DNA of 64,000 bases, taken from NCBI RefSeq assembly GCF_007859935.1, contig NZ_SJPO01000011.1, positions 124,001 through 188,000 of the forward strand. Direction: 5' to 3'. The notes under the pieces were generated by a model that had not been told where the DNA came from, searched no databases, and saw nothing but the letters and a program-made list of their open reading frames with translations. This document shows positions 32,861 to 42,052 of the stretch, piece after piece. Both the position numbers and the translations under genes were made by a program. The first letter of the stretch is position 1. Each line of letters opens with the position of its first letter. This stretch comes from Posidoniimonas polymericola (lineage in GTDB: Bacteria > Planctomycetota > Planctomycetia > Pirellulales > Lacipirellulaceae).

Positions 32861-34456
32861 ATGAGCGAACTGCGCCACGAGTGCGGCGTCGCGGCCGTGT
32901 ACCACCTGCCCGGCCCGCAGAGCCCCCTCTGCCCAACGCAGGGCCCCAGCCACGCGTCGCGGCTGATCCCCCGGATGCTGCTGGACATCCAGAACCGGGG
33001 CCAGCTGTCCGCCGGCATGGCGTCGTTCAACCCGGAGCGGAAGCACCTGATCGAGCGCTACCGCGAGCTCGGCAGCGTCACCGAGGTGTTCCGCCTGAGC
33101 CACAAAGAGAAGGCCGACGCCCTGATGGCGCGGTACTCCGGCCCGGCGGCGATCGGCCACGTCCGCTACGCCACCTGCGGCAAGGACGACGTCAGCTACG
33201 CCCAGCCGTTCGAACGCCGGCACCTGCAGAAACGCAAGTGGTTCAGCTTCGCCTTCAACGGGCAGCTGGCCAACTACGCCGAGCTCCGCGACCAGCTGCT
33301 GGCCGAGGACGACCACCACATCACCCGGGCGACCGACACCGAGATCATCATGCACGAGCTCGCCAAGGAGCTGGCGGGTGAGAAGCGGCAGCCGCTGCTG
33401 GAGGTGATGCGTGGGGCCGCCAGGCGGTTCGACGGCGCGTACACGCTGGCGATGATCAACGCCCTTGGCGAGCTGCTCATCGCCCGCGACCCGCTCGGCA
33501 TCAAGCCGATGAGCTACGCGGTGCAGGACTCGCTGTTCGCGGCGGCCAGCGAGAGCGTGGCCCTCCTGAACCTGGGGATCGACCCCGGCAACATCCGCAG
33601 CCTCGAGCCGGGGCACGCGATCGTGATCTCCGACGGCAAGCTCGACATCCAGCCGTTCGTGGACAAGCCGAGCCGGGCGCACTGCTTCTTCGAGTGGATC
33701 TACTTCGCGAATGTCGCGAGCACGATGGACGGCCGCAGCGTCTACCTGTCGCGTAAGGCCCTCGGCGAGGAGCTGGCCCAGCTCGAAGACCTCACCATCG
33801 ACGACGACACGATCGTCGTGCCGGTGCCGGACACCAGCAAGGCCGCTGCAGACTCGATGGCGTACGCGCTCGGCGTGCCGAGCGTCGAGGGGCTCATGCG
33901 GAACCGCTACTCCGGACGCACCTTTATCGAGGGGGGCGACGCCCGCTACGCCAAGGCCGCCAGCAAGTACACGCCGCTCCGCGAGGTGCTGGAGGGCAAG
34001 CGGGTGCTGCTGGTCGAGGACTCGATCGTCCGCTCGACCACGATGCGGGTGCTGATAGACCGGCTCCGCACCGTGGGCCACGTGAAGGAGATCCACGTCC
34101 GCGTGGCGTGCCCGCCGATCGTGGCGCCCTGCTTCTACGGCATCGACATGTCGACCATCGGGGAGCTGTTCGCGCCGCATTTCCTGAAGAACGCCGAGGG
34201 CAGCGAGGCGGCCTTCAAGGCGATGGCCGATGAGCTGGGCGCCGATTCCCTGCGGTACCTCCCGGTCGAGTCGATCGCCCGCGCCGTCGGACGCCCCCCG
34301 GGCGAGCTCTGCCAGGCCTGCATCAGCGGCCAGTACCCGACCGCCTGCGGGCAGCAGCTCTACGAGCTTGCCGTGGAGAAGGCCGGCGGGTTCGAAGACC
34401 CAACGGCCGAGCAGTCGGCGAGCCGGACCTACGAGGCGGCGCACCGCAACGGCTAG
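32861..34456 (+). CDS. purF: Amidophosphoribosyltransferase (PurF-type)
   Basis: Transfers glutamine-derived ammonia to PRPP, opening purine synthesis. The N-terminal Ntn glutaminase nucleophile is Cys8 in [11 protein letters not shown], so a short propeptide must be removed; [18 protein letters not shown] and [10 protein letters not shown] are the glutaminase marks. The PRPP-binding loop is [14 protein letters not shown] near 384-397. Cys residues in the C-terminal region ([22 protein letters not shown]) could carry the Fe-S cluster of Bacillus-type PurF. At 531 residues it is slightly longer than usual, and several loops differ from classical PurF, so a paralogous planctomycete amidophosphoribosyltransferase is possible. 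It ends 26 bases from the convergent htrA. Confidence 0.9.
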   Translation: MSELRHECGVAAVYHLPGPQSPLCPTQGPSHASRLIPRMLLDIQNRGQLSAGMASFNPERKHLIERYRELGSVTEVFRLSHKEKADALMARYSGPAAIGHVRYATCGKDDVSYAQPFERRHLQKRKWFSFAFNGQLANYAELRDQLLAEDDHHITRATDTEIIMHELAKELAGEKRQPLLEVMRGAARRFDGAYTLAMINALGELLIARDPLGIKPMSYAVQDSLFAAASESVALLNLGIDPGNIRSLEPGHAIVISDGKLDIQPFVDKPSRAHCFFEWIYFANVASTMDGRSVYLSRKALGEELAQLEDLTIDDDTIVVPVPDTSKAAADSMAYALGVPSVEGLMRNRYSGRTFIEGGDARYAKAASKYTPLREVLEGKRVLLVEDSIVRSTTMRVLIDRLRTVGHVKEIHVRVACPPIVAPCFYGIDMSTIGELFAPHFLKNAEGSEAAFKAMADELGADSLRYLPVESIARAVGRPPGELCQACISGQYPTACGQQLYELAVEKAGGFEDPTAEQSASRTYEAAHRNG

Positions 34457-34482
34457 GGATTGGAGGGGGCCGGCAAGCCGGG

Positions 34483-35625
34483 TTACTCCGTCAGGCTGAA
34501 CTGCGACATGTCGCCGATCCGGACCCGGGTCCGGACAGGCCGGCCGTCGCGGAAGACGAGCACGTCCATCTCCTGGCCGATCTCGGTCAGCTTGACCATG
34601 CTAATCAGGTGGTCGTCGTCGTCGATGCGGACGCCGTTGTACTCGATGATGATGTCTTCGGGCTTGAGCTCGGCTACCTCGGCGGGCGAGTTGGGCTCGA
34701 TGCTCTTGATGCGGGTGCCGACCAGGCGGGACAGCCCCGCGGCCCGGGCCCGCCGCTCGTCAAACAACGCGTCGAGCTTAACCCCGAGGTAGCCGCGGTG
34801 CACCTCGCCGGTGCGGGTGAGCTGCTCGCCGATGCGGGTGGCGATGTTCACCGGGATGGAGAAGCCGATGCCCTCGTTGCCGCCGGAGTTGCTGGCGATC
34901 GCCGTGTTGAGGCCGATCACCTCGCCCCGCATGTTGATCAGCGGGCCGCCGCTGTTGCCGGGGTTGATGGCGGCGTCGGTCTGCAGGAAGTTTTGGTACT
35001 TGACCTCGCCCTCGCCCAGCTCAAGGTTGTAGCGGCCCTTCGCGCTGATGATCCCGCGGGTGACGCTCTGGCTCAGGCCGAATGGGCTGCCGACCGCCAG
35101 GACCGGGTCGCCGATCTCCATCAGGTTGGAGTCGCCCAGCCGGGCGGCAACCAGGTCCGAGGCGTCAACCCGCATCACGGCGACGTCGGTGTGCGGGTCG
35201 CTCCAGATCTGCGTTGGGCTGATGCGGCGGCCGTCGTGCAGCTGCACACGGATGTGCGGCTCGGAGGAGTTCTTGATGACGTGTCGGTTGGTGAGCACAA
35301 ACTTCTCGCCGCCCGGCGTGAACTGCACCACCACGCCCGAGCCCGCCTCCTGGACGTCGCTGCGGACACGCAGCTCGCGGATCGGCCGGGCTTCGATGTG
35401 AACGACCGAAGGCGTCACTAATTTGACAACGCGCTTGACCAGCCCGAGCAGCCGGTCCATCGCCTCGACGTCGCGGGCGAGGGCCTCGAACTGCAGGTCC
35501 CGCTCCGCGTCGGTGGTGCTGACGGCGGGCTGCGCCGCGGCGGGTGGGGCCGCGTTGCCGAGCATGCCGCCGACCAGGATGGCAGTCAGCGCGGTCGCGG
35601 CGGTGAGACGGGGGCGTTGCGGCAT
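34483..35625 (-). CDS. HtrA/DegP-type trypsin-like serine protease with PDZ domain
   Basis: Periplasmic quality-control protease. A signal peptide ends near PAAAQ (residue 32), followed by a short helical segment and the protease domain with His115 (LTNRHVIKN), Asp147 (SDPHTDVAV) and Ser225 (NPGNSGGPLI), the full catalytic triad. One PDZ domain lies at about 280-370 (GYLGVKLDA, PAEVAELKPEDIIIEYNG). The 380-residue, single-PDZ architecture matches DegS/HtrA-like proteins more than DegP. The start ATG 35625 sets the signal peptide; the open frame to 35940 overlaps dksA and is spurious. The dksA terminator lies just upstream. Confidence 0.93.
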   Translation of the reverse strand: MPQRPRLTAATALTAILVGGMLGNAAPPAAAQPAVSTTDAERDLQFEALARDVEAMDRLLGLVKRVVKLVTPSVVHIEARPIRELRVRSDVQEAGSGVVVQFTPGGEKFVLTNRHVIKNSSEPHIRVQLHDGRRISPTQIWSDPHTDVAVMRVDASDLVAARLGDSNLMEIGDPVLAVGSPFGLSQSVTRGIISAKGRYNLELGEGEVKYQNFLQTDAAINPGNSGGPLINMRGEVIGLNTAIASNSGGNEGIGFSIPVNIATRIGEQLTRTGEVHRGYLGVKLDALFDERRARAAGLSRLVGTRIKSIEPNSPAEVAELKPEDIIIEYNGVRIDDDDHLISMVKLTEIGQEMDVLVFRDGRPVRTRVRIGDMSQFSLTE

Positions 35626-35656
35626 GGGGTGGGTGAGGGGTGCGGTTCTGCTTACG

Positions 35657-35692
35657 AAAAAAGCCGCCGGGATCCAGGGACCCGCGACGGCT
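35657..35692 (-). terminator. Intrinsic terminator after the dksA-like gene
   Basis: On the minus strand an AGCCG...CGGCT stem (with one bulge and G-U pairs, about 14 pairs) is followed by six Ts. It lies between the dksA-like gene and htrA. Confidence 0.75.
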
Positions 35693-35749
35693 GTTTGGTT
35701 GCGGTCCGTTCTGTGGGAGTATAACCCGCCGAACGGAGCAGCCGAGGGC

Positions 35750-36199
35750 CTACTGCACCTCGAAATCGGAGATCGTCGCGTCGGCCTCGGAATAGCCGGC
35801 ATCAACCACCCGGCCCCAGTCTTCGACGCGGCGGTCTTCCAGCGTGCCGTCCTCCGACGCCCGCTGGCAATCGATGCACATGGTGGCGTACGGCAACGCG
35901 TTGAGGCGGGCCATCGGGATGCTCGTGGCGCAGACCTCACACTTGCCGTAGGAGCCCTCGCGGATGCGGGTCAGGGCGTGCTCGATGTGCTTCAGCTCTC
36001 GGCTTTCCGCCTCGGCCAGCTGCGAGTTTATCTCGTCTTGGGCGGCGTCCAGGGCGAAGTCAACGACGTCGCCGCCGATCTGCTCCCGGAGTTGCTGGAG
36101 CATGCTTAGGTCGCCGGCCAAAGCCTTGCGGAGAGCGTCGCGGCGCGTCGTGAGCAGATCGCGCATCTTCAGGATGGAGTCTTTGCGTGCCATAGCCAT
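35750..36199 (-). CDS. DksA/TraR family zinc-finger transcription factor
   Basis: 149 residues: a helical hairpin (about 5-85) that would enter the RNA polymerase secondary channel, then a four-cysteine zinc finger CEVC-x17-CIDC (about 94-118) of the DksA/TraR type. The coiled-coil tip normally has a DxxDxA motif in DksA; here DFALDAAQDE near 48-57 is close to it. It likely modulates promoters with or without ppGpp. ATG 36199 has a weak AAGG upstream; ATG 36193 is an alternative. It is monocistronic, with a terminator downstream. Confidence 0.9.
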   Translation of the reverse strand: MAMARKDSILKMRDLLTTRRDALRKALAGDLSMLQQLREQIGGDVVDFALDAAQDEINSQLAEAESRELKHIEHALTRIREGSYGKCEVCATSIPMARLNALPYATMCIDCQRASEDGTLEDRRVEDWGRVVDAGYSEADATISDFEVQ

Positions 36200-36788
36200 T
36201 CACCTTGCTTGGTCTGGCGGTCTGTCCCCGGCTCCGAGTGGTGCACGGTGGAAAACTGGGGGACGCGCCGTCTGCCGCCTCGTGTTCGAGGGAAAGGAAC
36301 CGGGCCCTCCTCGGCCTCAAGTCCTCACCCTCTCAATGTGGGTAAATTCGATTGATGCGTGGGCGACTCGCCCCTGGCAACAACCAAACTATAGTACGCA
36401 GTTTTCCGAAAATGGGTCGTCGCTTGTTCAGTAAACCCCAGATAGTGACCGTCGGCTCGCCGGCGGCGGCCAAATCTCTCGGGATTTCCTGAGGTTCGCC
36501 TCCTCCCGCGGCACAGAGCGAGCCTCTCTTAGCGGGAATCGGTCGGTGGACAATCTGGGCGGCCGCGGATTCCACGCGCCGCCAAGCCGCCTCTCTAATC
36601 GGAGGAATCGGCACGGTCGATTGAGCGATCCTGGAATAGGGCCGTCCGCACCCTCCCGGGGCGGGGTGGCGTTTTGACCGGCGCAGTGCAGAAAGCTACA
36701 TCACTGAGTGATTTTGTCGGATCTGCCGGCCGGCGTCCCCGTCCCGACGGCGGGCCCCCTGCCCCTACCCCTCCTAGACGACGCCCCG
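36200..36788. other. Divergent intergenic region of about 590 bases
   Basis: Lies between the dksA-like gene and the FHA gene. It holds a sigma70-like promoter for the FHA gene (36674-36702) and, on the other strand, a TATAGT box near 36390 that could serve dksA, without a clear -35. I see no RNA gene or coding frame I would support; an ATG-initiated extension of the FHA frame reaches 36708. Confidence 0.45.
36674..36702 (+). promoter_or_regulatory. Sigma70-like promoter of the FHA gene
   Basis: TTGACC, 17-base spacer, TACATC. The -35 matches in five of six positions and the -10 in three of six. It lies about 85 bases upstream of the chosen start. Confidence 0.35.
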
Positions 36789-39700
36789 ATGTCTACTGAA
36801 ACCCAAGTCGATCCCCGCCCCCTAGCGGCGCTTGCTGGAGCAATAATGCTCTCGGCCGATGACCGAGGTGTGGGGTACTTGCTGCCGGAAGGCTCGACGA
36901 CCGTCGGCGCCGGGCCCAAGTGCGACCTCCGGCTTGACGGTCCGGGCTTGAAGCCTCTGCACTGCGTGATTGTCCAGAGTGCCGAGGGGCTTACGGTGCG
37001 GCGATGGTCGCCCGGGACCAAGCTCAACGGAGCCAGCTTCACCGAGTCTGCGTTGCGGATGGGCGATTGCCTGTCGATCGGGCCGATTGAACTGCACGTG
37101 AGCCCTGTTGACGAGAGCCAGGTTGACAAGAGCCAGGTTGACAAGAGCCCGGTTGACAAGAGCCCGGTTGACAAGAGCCCGGTTGACAAGAGCCCGGTTG
37201 ACAAGAGCCCGGTTGACGAGCCCGACACGCTCGCGGATGAGGGGCAAGCGGCCCCTGCCGAGGTGGCGGAAGGGAATCAAGATTTCGACGGCGGCTGGGA
37301 GCAGAGCGACGACGAGCCTTCGGACACCGCGTGCGACGTCCTGGACCACAAAGAAGAGCCGGCGCCGTTTGGGTTCGACCGATCGGCCCACGAGGGCGAC
37401 CTGGCCGAACCCCCGCTCGACAACGCCGCTGCGCAACCCGTCCATGGCCCGGAGGGTTGGCAGGTCGCTGAGACCGACCCTGGAGAGTCAGCGGATCTCA
37501 CGGAGCCGGCAGGCGAACAAGCTGATAGCGTCGACGAGCAGGCGGCGTCACCCTTTGCGGGCGTGTTCCCCGTTCCGCCGCACCTGCTTAAGCCGTGGAA
37601 CGATGCAAGCTCTGCCGCGGACACCACACCGACCGTACCGTCTGGCGCGGACGCAGAAACCGCTAGCGAAGACGTGTGGTCCGTCGTTGCCGAGGGGCTC
37701 GAGGAGCCGTCCGCAACGCTTGACGAACCGCCCTGCGAAGAACACGCCGGCGAAACAACGGCCGACGAAGAACCAGTCGCCGAAGAACCAGTCGCCGAAG
37801 AACCAGTCGCCGAAGAACCGGTTGACGAAGAACCGGTTGACGAAGAACCGGTTGACGAAGAACCGGTTGACGAAGAACCGGTTGACGAAGAACCGGCTGA
37901 CGAAGAACCGGTTGACGAGGCTGCAATCGCCGGCCAGGCCGAGCCGGCCGCGGACCCGTTAGCGGGGAGCGACGACCTTGTGGCAGTCGCGGTCGAGGAT
38001 CGGGAAGAGCAGCTCGGTGCTGCGGTTGAGCCGGAGGCCGAAGACGCGCCCCGGGACCAGTGCGGTCTAGCCGCCAGCCGCCCGAAAGAAGTTCAAGAGG
38101 TTTGCGACGAGGCCGTCAACGCCTGCGAGTCGCCGCAGCCGGAGTTGTGCGCAGCAGACGGCGAGGTTGAGTTCTACACCGATGTCAATTGGCAGGCGGT
38201 CGACACCGCCGCGACATCCGAGGGCGTTCGCGCCACCGCCGCGCCCGAATCAAAACCCGCGCCGCACCCGGTCAACCTGGCCGTGATGCTCCACGCGAGG
38301 GATCAGATTCAGGCCGTAAGGAATCGAGCTAAGCGCATCGTGCAGGGCCTGCGTTCAGAGCGGGCCGCGAGTCAGACGACACGCGACGAGCTTGAAACAA
38401 GCAAGGCCCGCAGCGCCGAGTTGGCCGCGTGTGTCGAGGAGCTGAAGGCTTCGCTCGCGGAGCGGGACGCCCTGTACTCGGGCCTCGAAGCCGAGAAGCA
38501 GTCGCAGGACGAAGAGCTGGATAGGCTTCGCACCGCGGTGGGGGATCAGGAGTCGATCAATCAGGAGCTCCGCGATCAACTCGCGACTCAGGGCGCTCAG
38601 ATCGCCGAGCTTACTGCCGCGATCCAGGGCTGGGAGTCGGAACGCAAGACGCTCACCGATGAACTGGCCGCTGCCCAGCAGCAGCTGGAGCTCCGCCCGG
38701 CGGCTGCAGAGCTGTCGACTAGCGAGCAGGAGGCAGACCATCCGTCCGATGCGGCCGGCGAAGATTGGAGTGTCGACCTCGCAACAACAGAGTCAGAAGC
38801 GCCGGTCAGTGACGCGGCCGACTGGGACGCGTCGACCGCTGTCGAAGCTGAGGCTGTCGAACCTGAGGCTGTCGAACCTGAGGCTGGCGAGACCGAAGCC
38901 GGCCCAGAGCCGTCTTCGCTGTGGGCATCGGCGCTGCAGGACGATTCGGCCGAAGAGTCGCCCTCGGCGACTGCCGAGCCCGAGTCCACGGCGGCCACGG
39001 TCCCTGGCGAATCGATGTGGTCTACCAACCTGGACGAGCAGGCCCCTAGGGAGGAAGCTTGCGAGACCGTAGAGCAAGTCTGCATTGAGGGTGAGGAGCC
39101 CGACGCAGTGGCGTGGAGCGTCTCGTCGCTAGCGGCCGACGCGACGAGCGACGCCGAGCCCGCTGCAGCGTACGATGAAGCACCGTGCTCACCTGCGACT
39201 GACCTGTGGGACATCGAACGCGCGTCGGATGCTCCCCAAACGCCAGACGAAGCGGATGAGCCGACCCCGCCGGTCGACGAAGGCGACTCCCCGGCAGATG
39301 CGTGGGAGGCTCCGCTCGCAGGGGACTCTGCCCCTGCTGAAGAGGAACCGCTTTGGGGCGAGACCAACGCGTCACCGGCAGTAGACGAGCAACCGAGCGT
39401 CGAAGCGTTCGCCGCCGAGGCTCCGACGCCGCTCCCCGCGCCCGAAGCATCGCCGTGGGGCGCCGCCCCTGCTGCAAGCGAGCAGACGGGCGACGATCAA
39501 CCGGCTGCCGATTGGGAGCCGCCGGTCGATGTTGACACTGAGCCTGTCGCCAGCGTTGAGTCCCCGGTGAAAGGGGATTCCTGCGATGAGCCCGAGCTTG
39601 GTGAGCATGCCGAGCGTGGTCCGCTGACCGAGTACATCAATGAGGGCGAAGCCCCGATTCCTGCGGCCAAGTCCGGCCCCACGCCGGTCCCCGATTGGCT

Positions 39701-40475
39701 CTTGGGCGACGACGGTGAAAGTGACGACGATCTGACGGACGATGCAGAAGCCGCCGGCAGCGACGAGCAGCCAGAGCCGCAGGGGCCGCCAGAGCAAGTC
39801 TCGTTCTACGAAAAGTACGCTCACCTGCTTCCGGAGGACGACGAGCAGCCGGTCGAGCCTGAGGCTGAACCGATGGCGCCGGCGCCCACGCCGGTCGCGG
39901 TTGCCGAAGAGCTCTCTTCGAGTGGTTCGGGAGACGAAGAAGAAGACATCGACGCGTACATGGTCAGGCTCATGGAACGGATGCGTGGGGGCGATCCCTC
40001 CCCGGCGACTGCTCCGGCGAAAGCAAAGTCCGGACCGAGCACCCAGCAGCCGACCCGGGTTGCGGGCGCCGCGCCTGAACCGGCTCCAGAGCAGCCCGCG
40101 CCGTCGCTGATCAACCTAGAAGACATTAAGCGGCGTGAGAAACCCGAAGCGGCCACCGACATGGCCTCGCTCCGGCGTTTAGCGAACGACTCGGCGAGGC
40201 AGGCGATCGGCGTGGCGGCTTCGAAGCAGAGCCGCGAGCAGTCGGTCGCCAACCTGGTGATCGCCGGCATCGCGTTTGTCAGCGGCGGGTACTTGATCAC
40301 ATCGGCTCCGTCGGTGTTCAGCACCCAGCTGATCGGTGGGGCGTTCGCTCTGCTGCTGTCCGGTGTGTGGGTCTTCCGGTCGCTGTCGCACCTGCTGCGA
40401 TCGGTCCGCGATGGCGCCTACGACGGCGCCGTCCGAGAGGTTGTCAGCCGTGATAAGCTGCCGATTAACAAGTAA
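36789..40475 (+). CDS. Giant acidic FHA-domain membrane protein with minisatellite repeats
   Basis: 1228 residues. An N-terminal FHA-like domain spans about 18-103 (TTVGAGPKCDLRLDG, LKPLHCVIVQ, LNGASF); the usual SRxH is PLHC, so phosphothreonine binding is uncertain. Two runs of pentapeptide repeats follow at about 107-141 (VDKSP type) and 327-376 (EEPVD type). The middle is strongly acidic and disordered, with a coiled coil at about 500-645, and the C-terminus has two membrane segments near 1152-1172 and 1175-1197 followed by a basic tail. The likely topology is a long cytoplasmic arm on a hairpin membrane anchor, perhaps a signalling scaffold. I chose ATG 36789; ATG-like starts upstream to 36708 are possible. 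It converges on the VWA gene. Confidence 0.78.
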   Translation: MSTETQVDPRPLAALAGAIMLSADDRGVGYLLPEGSTTVGAGPKCDLRLDGPGLKPLHCVIVQSAEGLTVRRWSPGTKLNGASFTESALRMGDCLSIGPIELHVSPVDESQVDKSQVDKSPVDKSPVDKSPVDKSPVDKSPVDEPDTLADEGQAAPAEVAEGNQDFDGGWEQSDDEPSDTACDVLDHKEEPAPFGFDRSAHEGDLAEPPLDNAAAQPVHGPEGWQVAETDPGESADLTEPAGEQADSVDEQAASPFAGVFPVPPHLLKPWNDASSAADTTPTVPSGADAETASEDVWSVVAEGLEEPSATLDEPPCEEHAGETTADEEPVAEEPVAEEPVAEEPVDEEPVDEEPVDEEPVDEEPVDEEPADEEPVDEAAIAGQAEPAADPLAGSDDLVAVAVEDREEQLGAAVEPEAEDAPRDQCGLAASRPKEVQEVCDEAVNACESPQPELCAADGEVEFYTDVNWQAVDTAATSEGVRATAAPESKPAPHPVNLAVMLHARDQIQAVRNRAKRIVQGLRSERAASQTTRDELETSKARSAELAACVEELKASLAERDALYSGLEAEKQSQDEELDRLRTAVGDQESINQELRDQLATQGAQIAELTAAIQGWESERKTLTDELAAAQQQLELRPAAAELSTSEQEADHPSDAAGEDWSVDLATTESEAPVSDAADWDASTAVEAEAVEPEAVEPEAGETEAGPEPSSLWASALQDDSAEESPSATAEPESTAATVPGESMWSTNLDEQAPREEACETVEQVCIEGEEPDAVAWSVSSLAADATSDAEPAAAYDEAPCSPATDLWDIERASDAPQTPDEADEPTPPVDEGDSPADAWEAPLAGDSAPAEEEPLWGETNASPAVDEQPSVEAFAAEAPTPLPAPEASPWGAAPAASEQTGDDQPAADWEPPVDVDTEPVASVESPVKGDSCDEPELGEHAERGPLTEYINEGEAPIPAAKSGPTPVPDWLLGDDGESDDDLTDDAEAAGSDEQPEPQGPPEQVSFYEKYAHLLPEDDEQPVEPEAEPMAPAPTPVAVAEELSSSGSGDEEEDIDAYMVRLMERMRGGDPSPATAPAKAKSGPSTQQPTRVAGAAPEPAPEQPAPSLINLEDIKRREKPEAATDMASLRRLANDSARQAIGVAASKQSREQSVANLVIAGIAFVSGGYLITSAPSVFSTQLIGGAFALLLSGVWVFRSLSHLLRSVRDGAYDGAVREVVSRDKLPINK
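37107..37211 (+). repeat. 15-bp tandem repeat, seven copies
   Basis: Unit GTTGACAAGAGCCCG; copies 3-7 are identical, and copies 1 and 2 differ by one or two bases. Each unit encodes VDKSP (VDESQ and VDKSQ in the first two). The repeat is in frame in the FHA gene, so gain or loss of units only changes protein length. Confidence 0.95.
37767..37916 (+). repeat. 15-bp tandem repeat, ten copies
   Basis: Unit GAAGAACCGGTTGAC: three copies end in GTCGCC (EEPVA) and seven in GTTGAC or GCTGAC (EEPVD or EEPAD). The rotated unit resembles the repeat at 37107, so both arrays may have a common origin. Confidence 0.95.
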
Positions 40476-40499
40476 CCGCCCGCCGGGGCGCCGCCTGGC

Positions 40500-41948
40500 T
40501 CAACGGACTTGGCTACCCCAAACCGGACCGGGCGTGCGGTTGTAGGGGATCCGTTGTTGCTTGGCCAATTGGGCGGCGGCCGGCAGGACGCCCACCGGGG
40601 TGAACACGCCACCGTGGGCATTGGCGATCATGGCGAGCCCCTCGGCCGAGTCCGCGCTGCGGACGGTCATCCCCAGCGTGTGGACGGTGAAGGGCCAGTC
40701 GAGGGTCTCCTCGGTGAGCCGGTTGAGCTTGCGAGACGGCTTGCGATTCACCCCGCTGCCGTTGAAGAGGTAGCCGCCGTCGCTGAGCAGGTACACGACG
40801 TGTGGGTCGAGTTCCGCGGCGTAGTCCATCGCGTCGGCCAGGCAGTCGCCCTTGCACATCTGCACCGACATCAGCCACTGCTCCAGCTTTTGGCGGTTGG
40901 CTCGGGTCGCGGGCACCAGCCGCGGGGCCGGTTCGGGGAAGAACATGGGGTAGACCTGGTCGCTGTAGAACAGGACGTGGAATTCCTGCTTGGGGGTCAT
41001 GGCGCTGATGGACCGCAGCAGCTCGAAGACGGTGGTCTCCATCCGGCCGCCGGTCATGCTCCCCGAGTTGTCGACAACGAACACAAATCGGTTGCCGCGT
41101 GAGCGGGCGCCGAAGAACTGCGCGTCCCCTGCCCCACTCCCCGCCGGGCCTCCTGCCCCGCGTTCGCCTGCCGCCGTGCCGACACCGCCGGACATCAACC
41201 CAATGGCGTCTGCCGGCAGGGCCTCAGCGACGGCGGGCTGCAACGAAAACGCTTCGGTCAACGCGGCGTCGAGTGACGGGGCCATGTCGTCGGGTTCGAC
41301 GGTGAGCACGGGCTCGGTAGCGAGCGGCTCAAGCTCGACCAGGGACTCTGTCGGGTCGAGTGTGTCGAGCGAGATCTCGACAAAGTCTTCGTAGTCGTCG
41401 GATGAGTCGGCGACGCTAGCCAAGAGGAATGGGGGGTCTTGGATCGGCAGAGCGAAGCTTGCCAACCCAAGCACCGCACCGAGCGCGAGGTGCGCGGCGA
41501 GGCTCACCGCCCATTCCGACTTGACGCGACGACGCTGTCGGCCGTGCCTGCCGTGCGGAGACTTCGCCGAGAATCCTCGTGGGGGCTGACTGGCATGATG
41601 GCCGCGCGGGGGGACCTCGAACTCCGCGGGGGACCGGTCCCACGCTGGATCGCTGGCGGTGTGGCCCGAGGGCTGGGCGGCCGGCGCCGCCTCAGGGTTT
41701 GAGATCCCGGCCGCGACGACGGCGGGGGCGTCGTCGAGCAAGCGGCGGTCGTGGTCGATTCTGCCCTGCTGCCGGGCAAGCTGCTCGGTGAGGCGCGCAG
41801 CGGCTTCGTCCTCGCCGTGGGCCTCGAGTCGGGCCAGCTCGGCGCGGAGGCGGTGGGTTTCGATCTCGAGCCGGGCAAGCCTGACCCGCGTGTCGTGCAG
41901 CAGGTCGGCGCGGTTGCGCAGCGCGGCGCCGTCTGGGGGCGTGGCCAT
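40500..41948 (-). CDS. VWA-domain protein with TonB-like transmembrane anchor
   Basis: 482 residues. The N-terminus (about 1-80) is a charged coiled coil, followed by a basic Pro-rich stretch ending RRRVK, a single membrane segment at about 146-168, an acidic linker (about 180-245), a Gly-rich turn and a von Willebrand A domain from about 286 with the metal-ion site VVDNSGSM (Asp293, Ser295, Ser297). The membrane segment has Ser149, His153, Leu160 and Ser164 at exactly the spacing of TonB Ser16, His20, Leu27 and Ser31. Positive residues before it predict cytoplasmic N-terminus and periplasmic VWA domain. It is not beside exbB/exbD but could be driven by such a motor. Start is ATG 41948. Confidence 0.85.
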   Translation of the reverse strand: MATPPDGAALRNRADLLHDTRVRLARLEIETHRLRAELARLEAHGEDEAAARLTEQLARQQGRIDHDRRLLDDAPAVVAAGISNPEAAPAAQPSGHTASDPAWDRSPAEFEVPPRGHHASQPPRGFSAKSPHGRHGRQRRRVKSEWAVSLAAHLALGAVLGLASFALPIQDPPFLLASVADSSDDYEDFVEISLDTLDPTESLVELEPLATEPVLTVEPDDMAPSLDAALTEAFSLQPAVAEALPADAIGLMSGGVGTAAGERGAGGPAGSGAGDAQFFGARSRGNRFVFVVDNSGSMTGGRMETTVFELLRSISAMTPKQEFHVLFYSDQVYPMFFPEPAPRLVPATRANRQKLEQWLMSVQMCKGDCLADAMDYAAELDPHVVYLLSDGGYLFNGSGVNRKPSRKLNRLTEETLDWPFTVHTLGMTVRSADSAEGLAMIANAHGGVFTPVGVLPAAAQLAKQQRIPYNRTPGPVWGSQVR

Positions 41949-42052
41949 GGGAGCGGAAGACTAGGCTAAAGGCGGGGAACAACGCCTGAACAGGTTGCCA
42001 GTCTAATTGCGGCCTGCCGCTGGTTCAAACAATTTGGGCCAGGAAACCCAAT

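Noticed and set aside
32852-34444. 530-codon minus-strand open frame over purF
   Set aside because: Exact antisense shadow of purF; composition typical of reversed GC-rich codons.
34468-34479. CCGGCAAGCCGG hairpin between purF and htrA
   Set aside because: Loop of two bases and no T tract; too weak to call a bidirectional terminator.
37107-37916. Possible CRISPR array
   Set aside because: Repeats are 15 bases, directly adjacent with no spacers, and in frame in a coding gene; no cas genes are present.
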